From Pycnococcus provasolii (lineage: Eukaryota; Chlorophyta; Pseudoscourfieldiophyceae; Pseudoscourfieldiales; Pycnococcaceae): a stretch of DNA of 64,000 bases. The stretch lies in contig OW568864.1 in the NCBI GenBank assembly GCA_938743325.2, forward strand, positions 434,001 through 498,000, in the 5' to 3' direction. The notes below the pieces were generated by a model that had not been told where the DNA came from, did no database searches, and saw only the letters and a program-made list of their open reading frames with translations. Made by a program: the position numbers and the translations under genes. Shown here in pieces: positions 19,801-30,300 of the stretch; position 1 is the first letter of the stretch; every line of letters starts with the position of its first letter.

Positions 19801-21885
19801 GCTGCGAAGCTGCTTGAAGAAAAAGGCTTGAAAGAGAAGGATGTGCGCGTGATGCCGAGCCGCGCACATGAGGCTTGTTTTGTGGAGTACAAAGACAAGG
19901 GTCTAAAGACGGTTGTTGTTCGTGGCATCGTGCGTGCTCATATGGATATGCAGGTTCGTGAGATTGTCGAAGATATTGTGAAGCCGCTGCTGGAGGAGAT
20001 TGATGACGGGAGTGTGGATACGAGCCATGTTGGTCTGAAGGTGCTTGGAGGCGGCGAAGGGCTGAACGCCAAGGCGCTGGCTCATGATGTTAAAGTGGCG
20101 GTTGCTCAGAGCCTCGTGCCATCGCTGCTGCTCCATCGCGTTGGATGCGTCGGCGTGACTCTGGAGATTGGTGACACCGTTTGCATAGACGTCGCGACGC
20201 CGTCTGGGTTTGGCGTGGCTCAGGTGAGCGTTGTGGATGAATTGCCGTCTCCATTTCCGTCTCTCGAGACCGTGGACGTGCGCCGTCGTGCGGCAGCTCG
20301 CAAGGCTGGTGGGTTCTTGATTTCAGACGCCGTAGAACTTCTGCAACTCGCGAGTGATGGATGTGATGTGACGGATGTTGAGGAGCTCGTATGGAGTGAG
20401 GAGGCATCGCTTGTTCCGGTGTCATCGCCACAAGCTCACAAGGAGGCAGTGGGCATGCGCGTTTACTCGCTGAAATTGAACGGCTGTTCTGTGCTGATTG
20501 TTGGTAACGATCTTACGCACCGCGTCGCGTCGATGGGCGTGAAGGAGTGCAAGACGTTTGTGGCTGCGTGCGAGCGTGCGGAGAAGATGCAGACGCCTCT
20601 GCTCTTCTTGAACGCGTCGAGTGGTGCAAGGCTTGGTGTCGACGAGGCGATGAAGAAGACTCTCGGTTTTAGTGATGATGGCAAGCTCACTGCTGCTGGC
20701 GTCGAAGTGACATCAATCTCGAATTCCAATGCTGACTATGGCGTTCCGAGCCTTAGTGCTTGTGGTGCGACTGCTCGTGCGTACTCGAAACTGTACGATC
20801 ACGGCATGTGCGTCACCGTGTGCATTGGACGAGCTGTGGGCATTGGCGCATATCTGGCGAGGTTGGGTCGTCGAACGATCCAGGTGGCTCAAACGCCAAT
20901 CATTTTGACGGGCCAGGCAGCTTTGAATAAGGTGCTGGGCAAAGATGTCTACGAATCGAATGCGCAGCTCGGCGGACCTCAGATCATGCATCAGAATGGA
21001 GTCACGCATCTGACTGCGAGCAATTGTTTGGAGGCGATGAAGCAGGCGGTGAATTGGATGGAGTGGAAGACCAGAGTGGAAGCGAAAGAGCCGGCGCGAC
21101 CGGTGCCACCAGAGGGCGATGGCGCTCTCTCGCCTGCGCAGCTTGTCGACGTGCTCTTTGATGCAGGCAGCTTCGTGGAAGTCCAGCGTGCCTGGGCGAA
21201 GAGCGTAGTGTGTGGACGCGCGCGTCTCAACGGGCGTGCTGTCGGTGTGATCGCTACCCAGACGGCTACGACGGAGCTTGTGGTACCCGCAGACCCCGGG
21301 GATTTTTCAACTTCCGAACGCCGTATTCAGCATCCTGGCTGTTTGTGGCTGCCCGATTCGGCGGCCAAGACGGCGGAGGCGCTCGAGGATATGGGGCGTG
21401 AACATCTGCCGATCATCATTCTTGCCAATTGGCGTGGATTTTCTGGAGGTCTTCGTGATTTGTTCGAAGGTGTGCTACAAGCCGGATCAGGCATCGTCGA
21501 GGGTTTGCGCAAATACCCGGCACCCGTGTTCGTGTACATTCCGCGCGGAGCTGAATTGCGCGGTGGCGCTTGGGTTGTCTTGGACAAGCAAATCAACGAG
21601 CACGGGAATATCCAAATCCTGATGGACCCAAGTGCCCGTGGCGGCATCCTCGAGCCAGAGGGAACCGCGGAGATCCGATTCAAGAAAACGGCGATCCGTG
21701 AGTGGATGGAGCGCGATGGTGCTGACGAGAAAGAGTATCCAAAGTATCGTGCCGGAGCCTTGCGTTTCTGTGACAGTCATGATCGTGCGGAAGCCTTGCT
21801 TGCGCAGCAGGTGATCGATGGCGTCGTGGATCTCGCTGATGCGAGGGACTTCTTCACGAAGAAGCTGGAGGAGCTGCTCGGATAA
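15502..21885 (+). CDS. ACC: Multidomain (homomeric) acetyl-CoA carboxylase
   Basis: It makes malonyl-CoA from acetyl-CoA, bicarbonate and ATP, the committed step of fatty acid synthesis. The 2127-residue chain has the eukaryotic domain order. Biotin carboxylase covers residues about 60-620 (SVLIANNGLGAVKFIRSIR; Gly-rich ATP loop SWGGGGKGIRRAHGDEE near 265; LNPRLQVEHPVSE). The biotin carrier has EVMKM with the target Lys at 848. A poorly conserved central domain follows, then carboxyltransferase from about 1690 (NASSGARLGVDEAMKK; QLGGPQIMHQNGVTHLT; FANWRGFSGG-type block ILANWRGFSGGLRDL). An acidic, Ser-rich insertion of about 90 residues (442-531) interrupts the biotin carboxylase domain. The N-terminus is Gln/Ala/Ser-rich, so plastid or cytosolic location is open. 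The ATG at 15502 (a second follows at 15505) is preferred to an upstream TTG. It is slightly shorter than animal and plant enzymes (about 2250-2350). Confidence -1.
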
Positions 21886-22232
21886 ATGTTGCCCTGACAA
21901 AAAATGTTGCGATAATGATGCGCGCGCGAAACGAATCAAGACGTGTTGCACGGAGAAACTGCGCCCCATAATGAGTTTGTTCAAAATGTTGTAAATGTGT
22001 TTCGAAAGTTACATCAAAGTTTTTCAAAACTCGAGCTGCTTCTCGAACGCCTCTACAACAGTACAGTGCGTTCCGTCGACGTCCTGCCTCGAAGCTGCTG
22101 GTTTGCGGGAGGCTGTGTGCGATGTGCTCAGCACTCTGCATATCCGAGGAAATCGGGGTACGATGTCCAGCACGATGACTTGTACGTCTTCTGAGGAGCG
22201 CTCGGAATGTCGTGAGGCCTCGCTCCGGATGA
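21886..22232. other. Convergent spacer, nothing recognised
   Basis: A/T-rich 3' flanks of ACC and the unknown gene on the other strand. TGTAA lies at 21990-21994. No RNA gene or repeat is seen. Confidence -1.
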
Positions 22233-23813
22233 TTATCCCTCATTCCATCGTGCTTGCCAAACGAAGTCGTCAAATATGTCGTCCTCGTCAACCACACCTC
22301 GATGCGCTTCCAGGCGGGATACCATGGCCCATGCGCAGACCGTGCGAGTCTGGATGATCTCATCACGCCACGTCTTAAGCAACTCGAAGGTTTCGAACTC
22401 AGCCGGTGGCTCCCGATTCCATCCGGCGATGAGCTCCTCGAAATCCGCTGTCGTGAATATGCGCGCGTCAGGCTCTTCGTTGCCATTGGCGTTTGCCAGC
22501 GGTCCATCGCCGATGAAGAGACGCTCCACTCCAAGCACCATGTGGCGTGGAGACGTCCAGTGGTGGTCCGTCATCCAACCACTCAAGGGAGGAGAAGTGT
22601 TTTCATTCCCGAGCGAGTGGCAGAAGCTCGTTGGCTTATTCGGACTTGGGGTCACACGATCGACGAATGTAGTGATCTTGCACTCGGTCGGAGTCCACGG
22701 TCGGTTGGGGTCCCATGTGATTTCAATATCGACATCACCGTCATCGGGCTCGGGCAAGTCAGCCCGCTCAGCCGTGGAACTAGCCCATCCGCGGGGGAAA
22801 GAGCGCGCCGCATCATCGTCGAGAGCATCGAGCGAACGTGGTCGTTTTGGGTATATGCCTGACCAACCTCGAGGAGGAGGTGGTGGTGGTCGAGGTGGTG
22901 GGGGATCGTCGTTCACAGTCTCGTTGACCGTCCAGCCACCTGGCCGATCGTGCCTTTGATCCCTGGGCATCTGCACGCGGTACTTGTTCCATGCATACAC
23001 TGCTTTCATGTACGACCACGGATTCTTCCCTCCGTGGTGGCGCACGTTTGATGATGCTTCAATGAGCGTGCGCACCACGAACCCGAGCTGGCCATCATCA
23101 TCAAGATCGAGCGCATCGTTCAGCGCGCGTTCGACACTAGTGGACGCGACGGCGATCGCCTCACCGTCCATCGGTCCGAAGAGGTTGTAGACCGTCAGCA
23201 CGGGAACCCACTGCCACATGCCGAGGTGGCGAACGAGAGCGCGCACAGCGAAGCTGTTACTGTCCGTACAAAAACACCCTGGATCGCACGCGTTGTGGCA
23301 TCCGAGCGTTACTGTGAAGAGCACGCGTCCCTTCTTCGCATCCACTGACATGAGCGCCACCATCTCGCACGCCTCCAAGGAATGCGTCGGATCCCGCCCA
23401 CCGACGAATATGCCTTCGGATGGTCCCCACTGTGGGAAGCTCGGATCCTGTAACGATCGGATCGTCCCGTGGTTGTGCACGCGTGCTTCCATCGCACGCC
23501 TTTGCACATCATGTGTGGCGCGCGCCGCGTCGCGTGCCTCGCGGCACGTCGCCATCGCCGCCGCCACGCACTTGGCATCGCAGCCAGCAGCCGCTAGACA
23601 AGCAGGGTGCGAAAGCATCAGAGACAGGCACAGCGAGCCATGATTGTGGCTTTCTTGAGAAGCAGCGTTATTATTATTATGTTGTTGTTCTTGTTGGCGC
23701 GACGCCATTATTATTCCTTGATCTGCTTCGGCGAAAAAGTGATTGTGGTTTGAACCGTTTGATGTGTGAGGAGGAGGGGACAGGGGGCGGGGGGCGGGGG
23801 GAGGTCGACGCAT
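22233..23813 (-). CDS. Protein of unknown function (491-526 residues)
   Basis: I do not recognise a family. The frame is open with strong codon regularity. It has a short N-terminal helical segment (LCLSLMLSHPACLAAAGC, then CVAAAMATCREARDAA) that could be F-box-like but lacks a clear F-box signature. A globular middle region follows (EGIFVGGRDP, GRVLFTVTLGCHNACDPGCF with several Cys, WQWVPVLTVYNLFGPMDGEA), then a Pro-rich linker of PPPPRPPPPPP type, then an acidic tail with repeated Trp. No signal peptide or membrane helix is evident. The first ATG is at 23813, only 46 bp from the 5S rRNA gene. The in-frame ATG at 23708 (MASRQQEQQ) gives 491 residues and may be the true start, because the upstream extension is Pro/His/Asn-rich. 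Confidence -1.
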   Translation of the reverse strand: MRRPPPAPRPLSPPPHTSNGSNHNHFFAEADQGIIMASRQQEQQHNNNNAASQESHNHGSLCLSLMLSHPACLAAAGCDAKCVAAAMATCREARDAARATHDVQRRAMEARVHNHGTIRSLQDPSFPQWGPSEGIFVGGRDPTHSLEACEMVALMSVDAKKGRVLFTVTLGCHNACDPGCFCTDSNSFAVRALVRHLGMWQWVPVLTVYNLFGPMDGEAIAVASTSVERALNDALDLDDDGQLGFVVRTLIEASSNVRHHGGKNPWSYMKAVYAWNKYRVQMPRDQRHDRPGGWTVNETVNDDPPPPRPPPPPPRGWSGIYPKRPRSLDALDDDAARSFPRGWASSTAERADLPEPDDGDVDIEITWDPNRPWTPTECKITTFVDRVTPSPNKPTSFCHSLGNENTSPPLSGWMTDHHWTSPRHMVLGVERLFIGDGPLANANGNEEPDARIFTTADFEELIAGWNREPPAEFETFELLKTWRDEIIQTRTVCAWAMVSRLEAHRGVVDEDDIFDDFVWQARWNEG

Positions 23814-23858
23814 TTTGACTTGTGCAGTACATATTCTGTCTCAACCAGAAATGTAAAT

Positions 23859-23978
23859 ATCGCACGTTCATACCTTCTTGAATACGCCCGATCCCATCAG
23901 CACTCGGAAGCTAAGCAAGAATGGGCCGGAATAGTACTTTCTTGAGGAATCAGAATGGAACTCCCGGTGACGTGCGGT
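23859..23978 (+). rRNA. 5S: 5S ribosomal RNA gene, 120 nt
   Basis: The 5' half matches the eukaryotic 5S consensus: TTCATACC, GAATACGCCCGATCCCATCA, CTCGGAAGCTAAGC (internal box A) and ATAGTACTT (box C region). Terminal helix I closes perfectly with one G-U pair (5' ATCGCACGT with 3' ACGTGCGGT). Helix II is maintained by paired changes (CTTCTTG with CAAGAAT). Length is exactly 120 nt. A TTTCTTTTT run begins at the 3' end, fitting Pol III termination. The stretch after AGTACTT (helix IV/V) departs from the usual GGATGGG..GACC form, so it is either lineage-specific or a diverged copy. It is a single copy here, not a tandem array. Confidence -1.
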
Positions 23979-23986
23979 TTCTTTTT
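23978..23986 (+). terminator. Pol III T-run after 5S rRNA
   Basis: TTTCTTTTT follows the last paired base of the 5S gene directly, as expected for RNA polymerase III release. Confidence -1.
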
Positions 23987-24011
23987 GCCCGGGTTCGAAT
24001 CGATTATGTTT

Positions 24012-24305
24012 GGGAAAAAGGCAGTTTGGCCGTCTCTTTTGGCCAAACTACCTCCCCTCCCCCCCCCTGGACCTATTCCCCACTCGTTTGAGGGTATCCC
24101 AGGTCGGGGCAAAGTCGATTGACAAAGCCGTGTGACTGCCCAAAGGTTAGGGCACCCGTCCCGAAGCTAGTTGGTAGGTTTATAGCCTCTCGACCTGGGA
24201 TACCGACCAAAGCCTCAAACGAGTGGGGAAATAGGTCCAGGGGAGGGGAGGGGACGGCCAACTACCTTTTTTTGCCAAAAGAGACGGCCAAACTACCTTT
24301 TTCCC
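24012..24305. mobile_element. Fold-back / MITE-like element with about 95-115 bp inverted repeats
   Basis: The left arm 24012-24106 begins GGGAAAAAGGCAGTTTGGCC and ends GTATCCCAGGTCG. The right arm 24191-24305 is its reverse complement with a few indels; one is nine extra bases beside the GTATCCC block. An 84-bp spacer separates the arms. No transposase and no clear target-site duplication are seen. The right arm repeats an ACGGCCAA..CTACC motif twice. The transcript would form a long hairpin. It lies 34 bp downstream of the 5S gene. Confidence -1.
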
Positions 24306-24422
24306 TTTTTTTTTTGGAGTCGCCATGTTCGAGAAATGCAATACGACGTCTTCTAGTAACCTAATACAATACAAAAGATTTTTTTTACACAGTAACAAGT
24401 ACACGAATGAAGATTAAATAAT

Positions 24423-27289
24423 TCATTCCTTCGATATCATCTCCTTACCCTTGTTGTTGCTGTTCTTCTTCATGTTCTTCGCCGAGTCGTCGCCACCACG
24501 AGATGATGATTCGCCACCACTACCACCACCACCACGCCCAGAGCTACTGCTTCTTCTTGAAGAAGAAGATCCCGAAGAGCTTGGTGGTGCTGGCAGCATC
24601 AAAATAGTATCGTTTCCTCCCTCTTGCATTCCACCACTTGCACTACTACTACTCTGCATAGTGTAGTACTCGACCAAATTGCCACCCAATCGACGATATC
24701 TCTTCACCCAAGTCTCTGTTCGACCACCACCATCATCTCCTGCACGCGCCGAGTCGTTGCGTACATCCACTGGCACAATCGCAAGAGCATCATCACTCGC
24801 CGTCGTTGTCGTCGTCGTCGTCGACGTCGTCTTCTCGTACTTCTTGCTTCCCAAAATTTTCATTCTCTTCAAATTGAGCAGCCCCCAGCCGAGTGCATTC
24901 TTTCGTGCATTCTCCTTCTCCCTTTGCATCTCTTGCTCACGTTTCTTCGCCTCCTCCTCCTCCTCCACGTCAACCATCACTTGTGCTAAGCCGAACAAGT
25001 TCAATAAGCTGCTGTCAGACATCCTCGTCTTCTCAGCAATCACTAGATCGTACTTCTCATCCAACGAACGTGCCTTGAAGCCACGCCAGTGACGCGCAAT
25101 CGTCGCCACAGCCTTCGATTGCATGATAAACAAACGTGCAAGAGTTAAGGCTTTCCCCGTGTCATCTTTCAACTGTGCCATCCGACCACAGCCGACTTCG
25201 ATGTCTTGCATGGCAAAGCGCAGCACAATGGCAAGGCGCTCTCGTCTACTCGCTTGATCCCATCGTCTGCCAACAAACTTCACCTTGACGTTGCCAGGTG
25301 CGTGCTCATACGCTCTCTGAGCCATGCCAAAGCTGGCTATGACAGAGTCGAGGAAGTTGTCGTCGAAGCTCTTGCTCGTACGATAGAACTCGCGCAGATG
25401 ATCGGGTATGATGCTGTAAGTGCCAGTGTCCACGCAAAGCACCTTCATGCGATCCAGCTGCACCTCGCCGAGCGAAACACTCCCCTTATTGTTTTTCACA
25501 GCTTCAGGCATCACCTGCTGTTGCCGACGCTTTTGAAAGATTGAGAGACGCCCTGGGGGGCCTCGGGCTTCTGCTGTAGTTGTCGCTCCCACGATAGATT
25601 TTCTCCGAGCACTCTTGGAAAAGTCGACAGCACCCCACGCGCTCACATACGCCCCAATTTTCGTCATCGCTCTCTTCACACTCTGCCCGCGCCACTCGGA
25701 GCACTTGCCCTGCTCCCTCCTCCATGCGTCCGCCTCAAGGCGTGCCGCTTCACGGCATAGTGCAGCAACCTTACGGTTCGTCCACCCACCCATCACATAG
25801 ACTGTTGCAAAGTAGCGCATCCACATGACCAGCGCACTGGACATGTCACCCTTCAGAACGTTGCCGAGACGCACACGCTGGAACTTTAGATCGTAGTACG
25901 CATCCATTACTATGGCCATGGCGAACTGCACGAGCAGGAGCAGCGACAAGCTGAAGAAGAAGTAATAGAACAGCAGCATGCTAGCCTGCTCCCAAGCAGA
26001 AAAGATTCGCCTCTGGTCCCACAGCGTCGGCCACAGCGTCGTAATTTCGCCGAGCATCGCCTCAGAGACGACGGTAAGCGACCGAAGGTACGACTTCGAC
26101 TCGCCGTCCACGGTGCCGAGCGTGACGAAAAGATGCATGGCACCCAGAAAGTTGCACGCCATATAGACGAAGGCGAACGTAAGAATCTGCGGCGCGGCGT
26201 GAACTGGCGTGTAAATTGCGTGGCGAAGCTTTTTGTGGAAGGTCCCAGCAACCATAAAGTCACCCAACAACAAAATCAGAACGAAGCTCTGTAGAAACGT
26301 GTAGGTCATAACCAGCGATCTGATTTGAAACACGCGCATGTGCAAGTCATTCAGCCGATTCATTCCATCGTAGCGAGGGGGCAAGGCGTGCCGTCCTGAT
26401 CCAGGGGGATGGAACGACGTGAAATCCTCCAGCGGTGCGTCACGCTTTAGCAGCAGCGGACGCCCACGTGAAGTGGTGGCACCGTCGTACAGGCCATAGG
26501 ATTTTTGGTACCTCGTATCATACGATACGCCGACGTAGGCGTACCAGACTGCAAATGCGGTCAGAATGACCCCGTTCATAAAGCACCGAAAGAACGCCGT
26601 TCCCACCTGCCTGAACTCATGCTTCGCCACATCTTCGTCATCTCCTGTACTGGCAATCACAAGCGCCTCGACGCCCTCGAGGCGGCGGTGGCGGCGGCGG
26701 CGATCGTAAACATCCCAAATAGCCTTGACGCTGTGGGCGAATACCATCGCCGCCTGTACAATGATCGCCACCTCGAACACGAGCAGAACGTATTTACTCC
26801 AATCTGCGTACCGAGCGAGCGGTGCGGTGGTGACACTGCGCCGAGTAAGTTGCACCATTCCATACGACGTCTGCTCGAATTGCACGTCGATGATGCTAAG
26901 AGTGTCCGTGTTCACCCCATGCACAGCCACCTGGACTTCAATGCGCCTCGTGAAGCGGTCGAAGAATTGGCCCTCGCGCAAGTACGAGAGGATGCGCTTG
27001 CACGTGCCAAGGGGAAACGAGACGTCTATCAGCACAGTGAAGCCGTTCCCGCCGTCAGACAGTCCAGGCGATCGAAGGATACCCGTGTCCATGAAAGCAA
27101 AAGGCTGTCTTGTGACGACATTCGCTTCCGCTGGATTGGAAAGATTGAAGAATGCAGCAGCATCCAGGCTAGGCTCGTACATCGACGATCCCCATCGCGT
27201 GAGCGGATTGACTCCGTAGGGACGCGTGGAATCTTCCGCGGCACGGCAGTAGCCACCGAGGAAATGTCGGAACTGTTTGTCGCCCCCAA

Positions 27290-27321
<32 letters not shown>

Positions 27322-30300
27322 TTTTTGTTCTTGGACACGTCGAAACCGCTAGACGTGCATCCCGGGAACGGCGAAGCGCGCACCTGGTGCAGCACGATAC
27401 CTCCCACGACCCGATTTCCACTCGTCAGCGGACCGAGAATGCGAGCCATGTCGTATGGTGATGTCGAAATGTCCTGAGACGACGTGACGTTCAATGCACT
27501 GCTTCGATTCACCGACTCCACCTCCTGAAGAAGTTTCCTCCCGCGTCTTCCAAGGTCCATGATCCAAGAAGGAGGTCGACCCGGATTTGGTGGGTACGGC
27601 GGCGGAGGAGAAGGCGGTGATGGAGGTGGTGGCGGCGGTGATGGCGGCGGAGGTGGTGGGCTGGTTTCCATAGACACTGCCGCAGCGTCAACGTCGTAGA
27701 TGACGCGAAGTCCTCCCTCCACGTCACGCCTGCGACACAGGGGAGCCGGCGACACGCTTTCACTCGAAAGAGAGATCTTTTCAAGGTATCCGCCAATGAG
27801 AGAGACTAGCGTGGTAAGCTGGTCGTATGAGGTAAGACGAGCATTCATGGCAGCGGATGACTGTGCATCATTCAAATTATTTAGCACCTCCAGGAGCCGC
27901 TGAACGATTGCTAACAGTTCACTCGCGCTCTCTGAGAGGGTCGACTGCCCCGCAACGCGCTCCTTAAGCCCATTCGCGAAGTGCGCGGGAAGTGAGGACG
28001 AGCGTAGCGAATCGCCGTTTGCATTTTGCACATCCACAATCGCCTGTTTCAACGACGCAATCATTCCCGGCATTGACAGGTCGACACCTTCCAGCTGCGC
28101 TACAAGCATCGCAAGGTCAGCAGCAATTGGGTCAAAGGCAGCCGTGAGCTGCTCCGTCTGCGGCACCTTCGAAAGCTCTTTTTCAGGCGCTCCAATCGCA
28201 ACCCCAAAGTTCGCCGCGCTTTCGCCAAGCTTTTCAGCCATCTCTCCGCTTGCAAGAGCCTTCACGAGGGAGTCGATCGCACCGTCCGCAGGGGAGGGAG
28301 GTCCGGAAGACCCGGAACTTTGTGCCAGCATACGCGTCCGGCGCGATGCAGGTGATGATGCTGGCTGCTGTGCCGTGGGAGATGGGGTGGATGTTGTCGA
28401 GACGAGAGTAAAGAAGATCTCGAGGCGATATCCAATGCCGTCCTCATACGATGCCTGGGCACCCGTGATCTCCACCTTTGTCACGTCAGTGTCGGACACA
28501 TCAGCTATAGAGCTTCGCACAGTGTACGACTTCTCACAACCGGACGGAATGGCTGAGGCTATGCTTGCCTCCGCTGTCTGGCACCTGGCCTGAGCATACA
28601 ATTCAGCCTCGTCTTTAGCTTCTTCTTGGGTGACAGCGGAAGATGCAAGGTACAGCGAGCTTGAGATGGCTTTCGCCTCAACAACCTTGACTGTAACGGT
28701 GAATGTTTCCACGTTCCCTGACGCGTCGTCTGCGCTGTATCGAAACTTGTAAGTGCCAGCGGCACACAGCACTGTGTTGCCCAGTGAGAATGATGCGATG
28801 CCACACGGCTTGCAAGCTACGTCTTCGGCAGCGCTACTTTGACCATCGCACGTGATTTCCTCAAATGTAATGTAGGCTGAGACGTCGCCATCCTCTTCAT
28901 CAACCGCATACACCACGCACGGAATCTCAGGCTCGGCACCATCGGCTGCCACGAACAGATTAGCCGCGGCGGCTGATGCAGCCTCCTTCGACGCGCAAGC
29001 GTCAAGAGCTCGTCGCGACTCCTTGCCGTACATCTGCTCGTAGGAAAGAAGCGACTCCGTTGACCATGTGGAATAAAATTTAGGACCAGCTTGGTCCCTT
29101 TCGACCGCCTCGTTGGCACTGCTTTCAAGAGTTTTGCTAAGTTCGCAGTTGATGAAACAGAAGCCACCATTCGTCTTGGTAGCGTCCTCGCACCATTCCT
29201 CGCCAGACTCGCACGGCGAAATGATTGTAATGTAACGCGTCACGGTGACAATGTGCCCAGCGCTATCGATGCTAACGAAGTTGATGGGCCACACCGTATC
29301 CTCCTTCGCGGAAACATCGAGGCAGCCTGCAAGACCCTTCGTCTCGAATTCCTGACCAAGGCAGTTGCCACCTTCCGTGCATGCGCTCGTCGGGCAAGAG
29401 TAGACGGTCAGCGGGCCGTCGAAGAATTCGTCGTGTGCATGTGCACCTGGCTCGCACAAGTACTCGGCATTGGGAAGTGCGCTGATCGATGGATCACAGC
29501 GTTCGTAGGGATGATATCGCTTAATGTTCAGGTTCGTGCCCACGAATGTATTGTTGAACAAGTACATCTCCTGAGCGGTATCTTCGACAACATCTGCGGC
29601 GTCTTCCTCTTGCGACGCGTCGTTTGAAATCTCGTCAAAGGGGCAGATGCCGTTCGAGCTGCAGACGTAACCACCTTCGCAAACGAATTCTCCCACCCCT
29701 GCCGCCTCGCGGCACGAGTTATCAGTATGGCGCACCTGGACGTGGCGTGTGGCGCTCACAAGTGTGCCCGATGCGTCACGCACAGTGTACTGAATTTCGT
29801 AATCATCAGGAACGAACACGTCAATTCCACATTCCGCCGCCCCCTTCCATTCATCAAAGCGTACTCCGCAGGCCGTCAAGGGCTCCAGCGGAAGCTCACC
29901 ACCAGACGACTCCGCACCTTTGTCGCATACTAGAGTTGGCGGTGCGCTCTGCGGGCATCTGCTGTAGGTTTTCCCTCGCTCAATCTCGAGTGGGGGAGAG
30001 GGTGGGCGTCCTGGTCCGACCACAGTTAGTTTTAGTGGCTCCGCAGGAGGCGCAGAGGACTCTTCCTCCACCGCGAGGGATCCGCCGCTGCCTCCAACAT
30101 CTGCCTGGCAGATGGCTGAGCACGATCCGTCGGAGCACAACTCGAGCGATGGGTCGCCGCACGGATGCACAACGTGAATCTTCCTGCGGCAAGCCAAGGC
30201 TTCGTTACCCGATCGATCTTTCACTTCATATACGATCACGATAGGGTCGTCCTGAGGGGTAAGCTGCGACGTGTCGATGGGCCTATTTCGCGTGACGACG

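Noticed and set aside
23988-24010. tRNA T-arm-like GGGTTCGAATCG after the 5S gene
   Set aside because: The flanking bases do not form a T stem, and no D arm or acceptor stem can be built around it.
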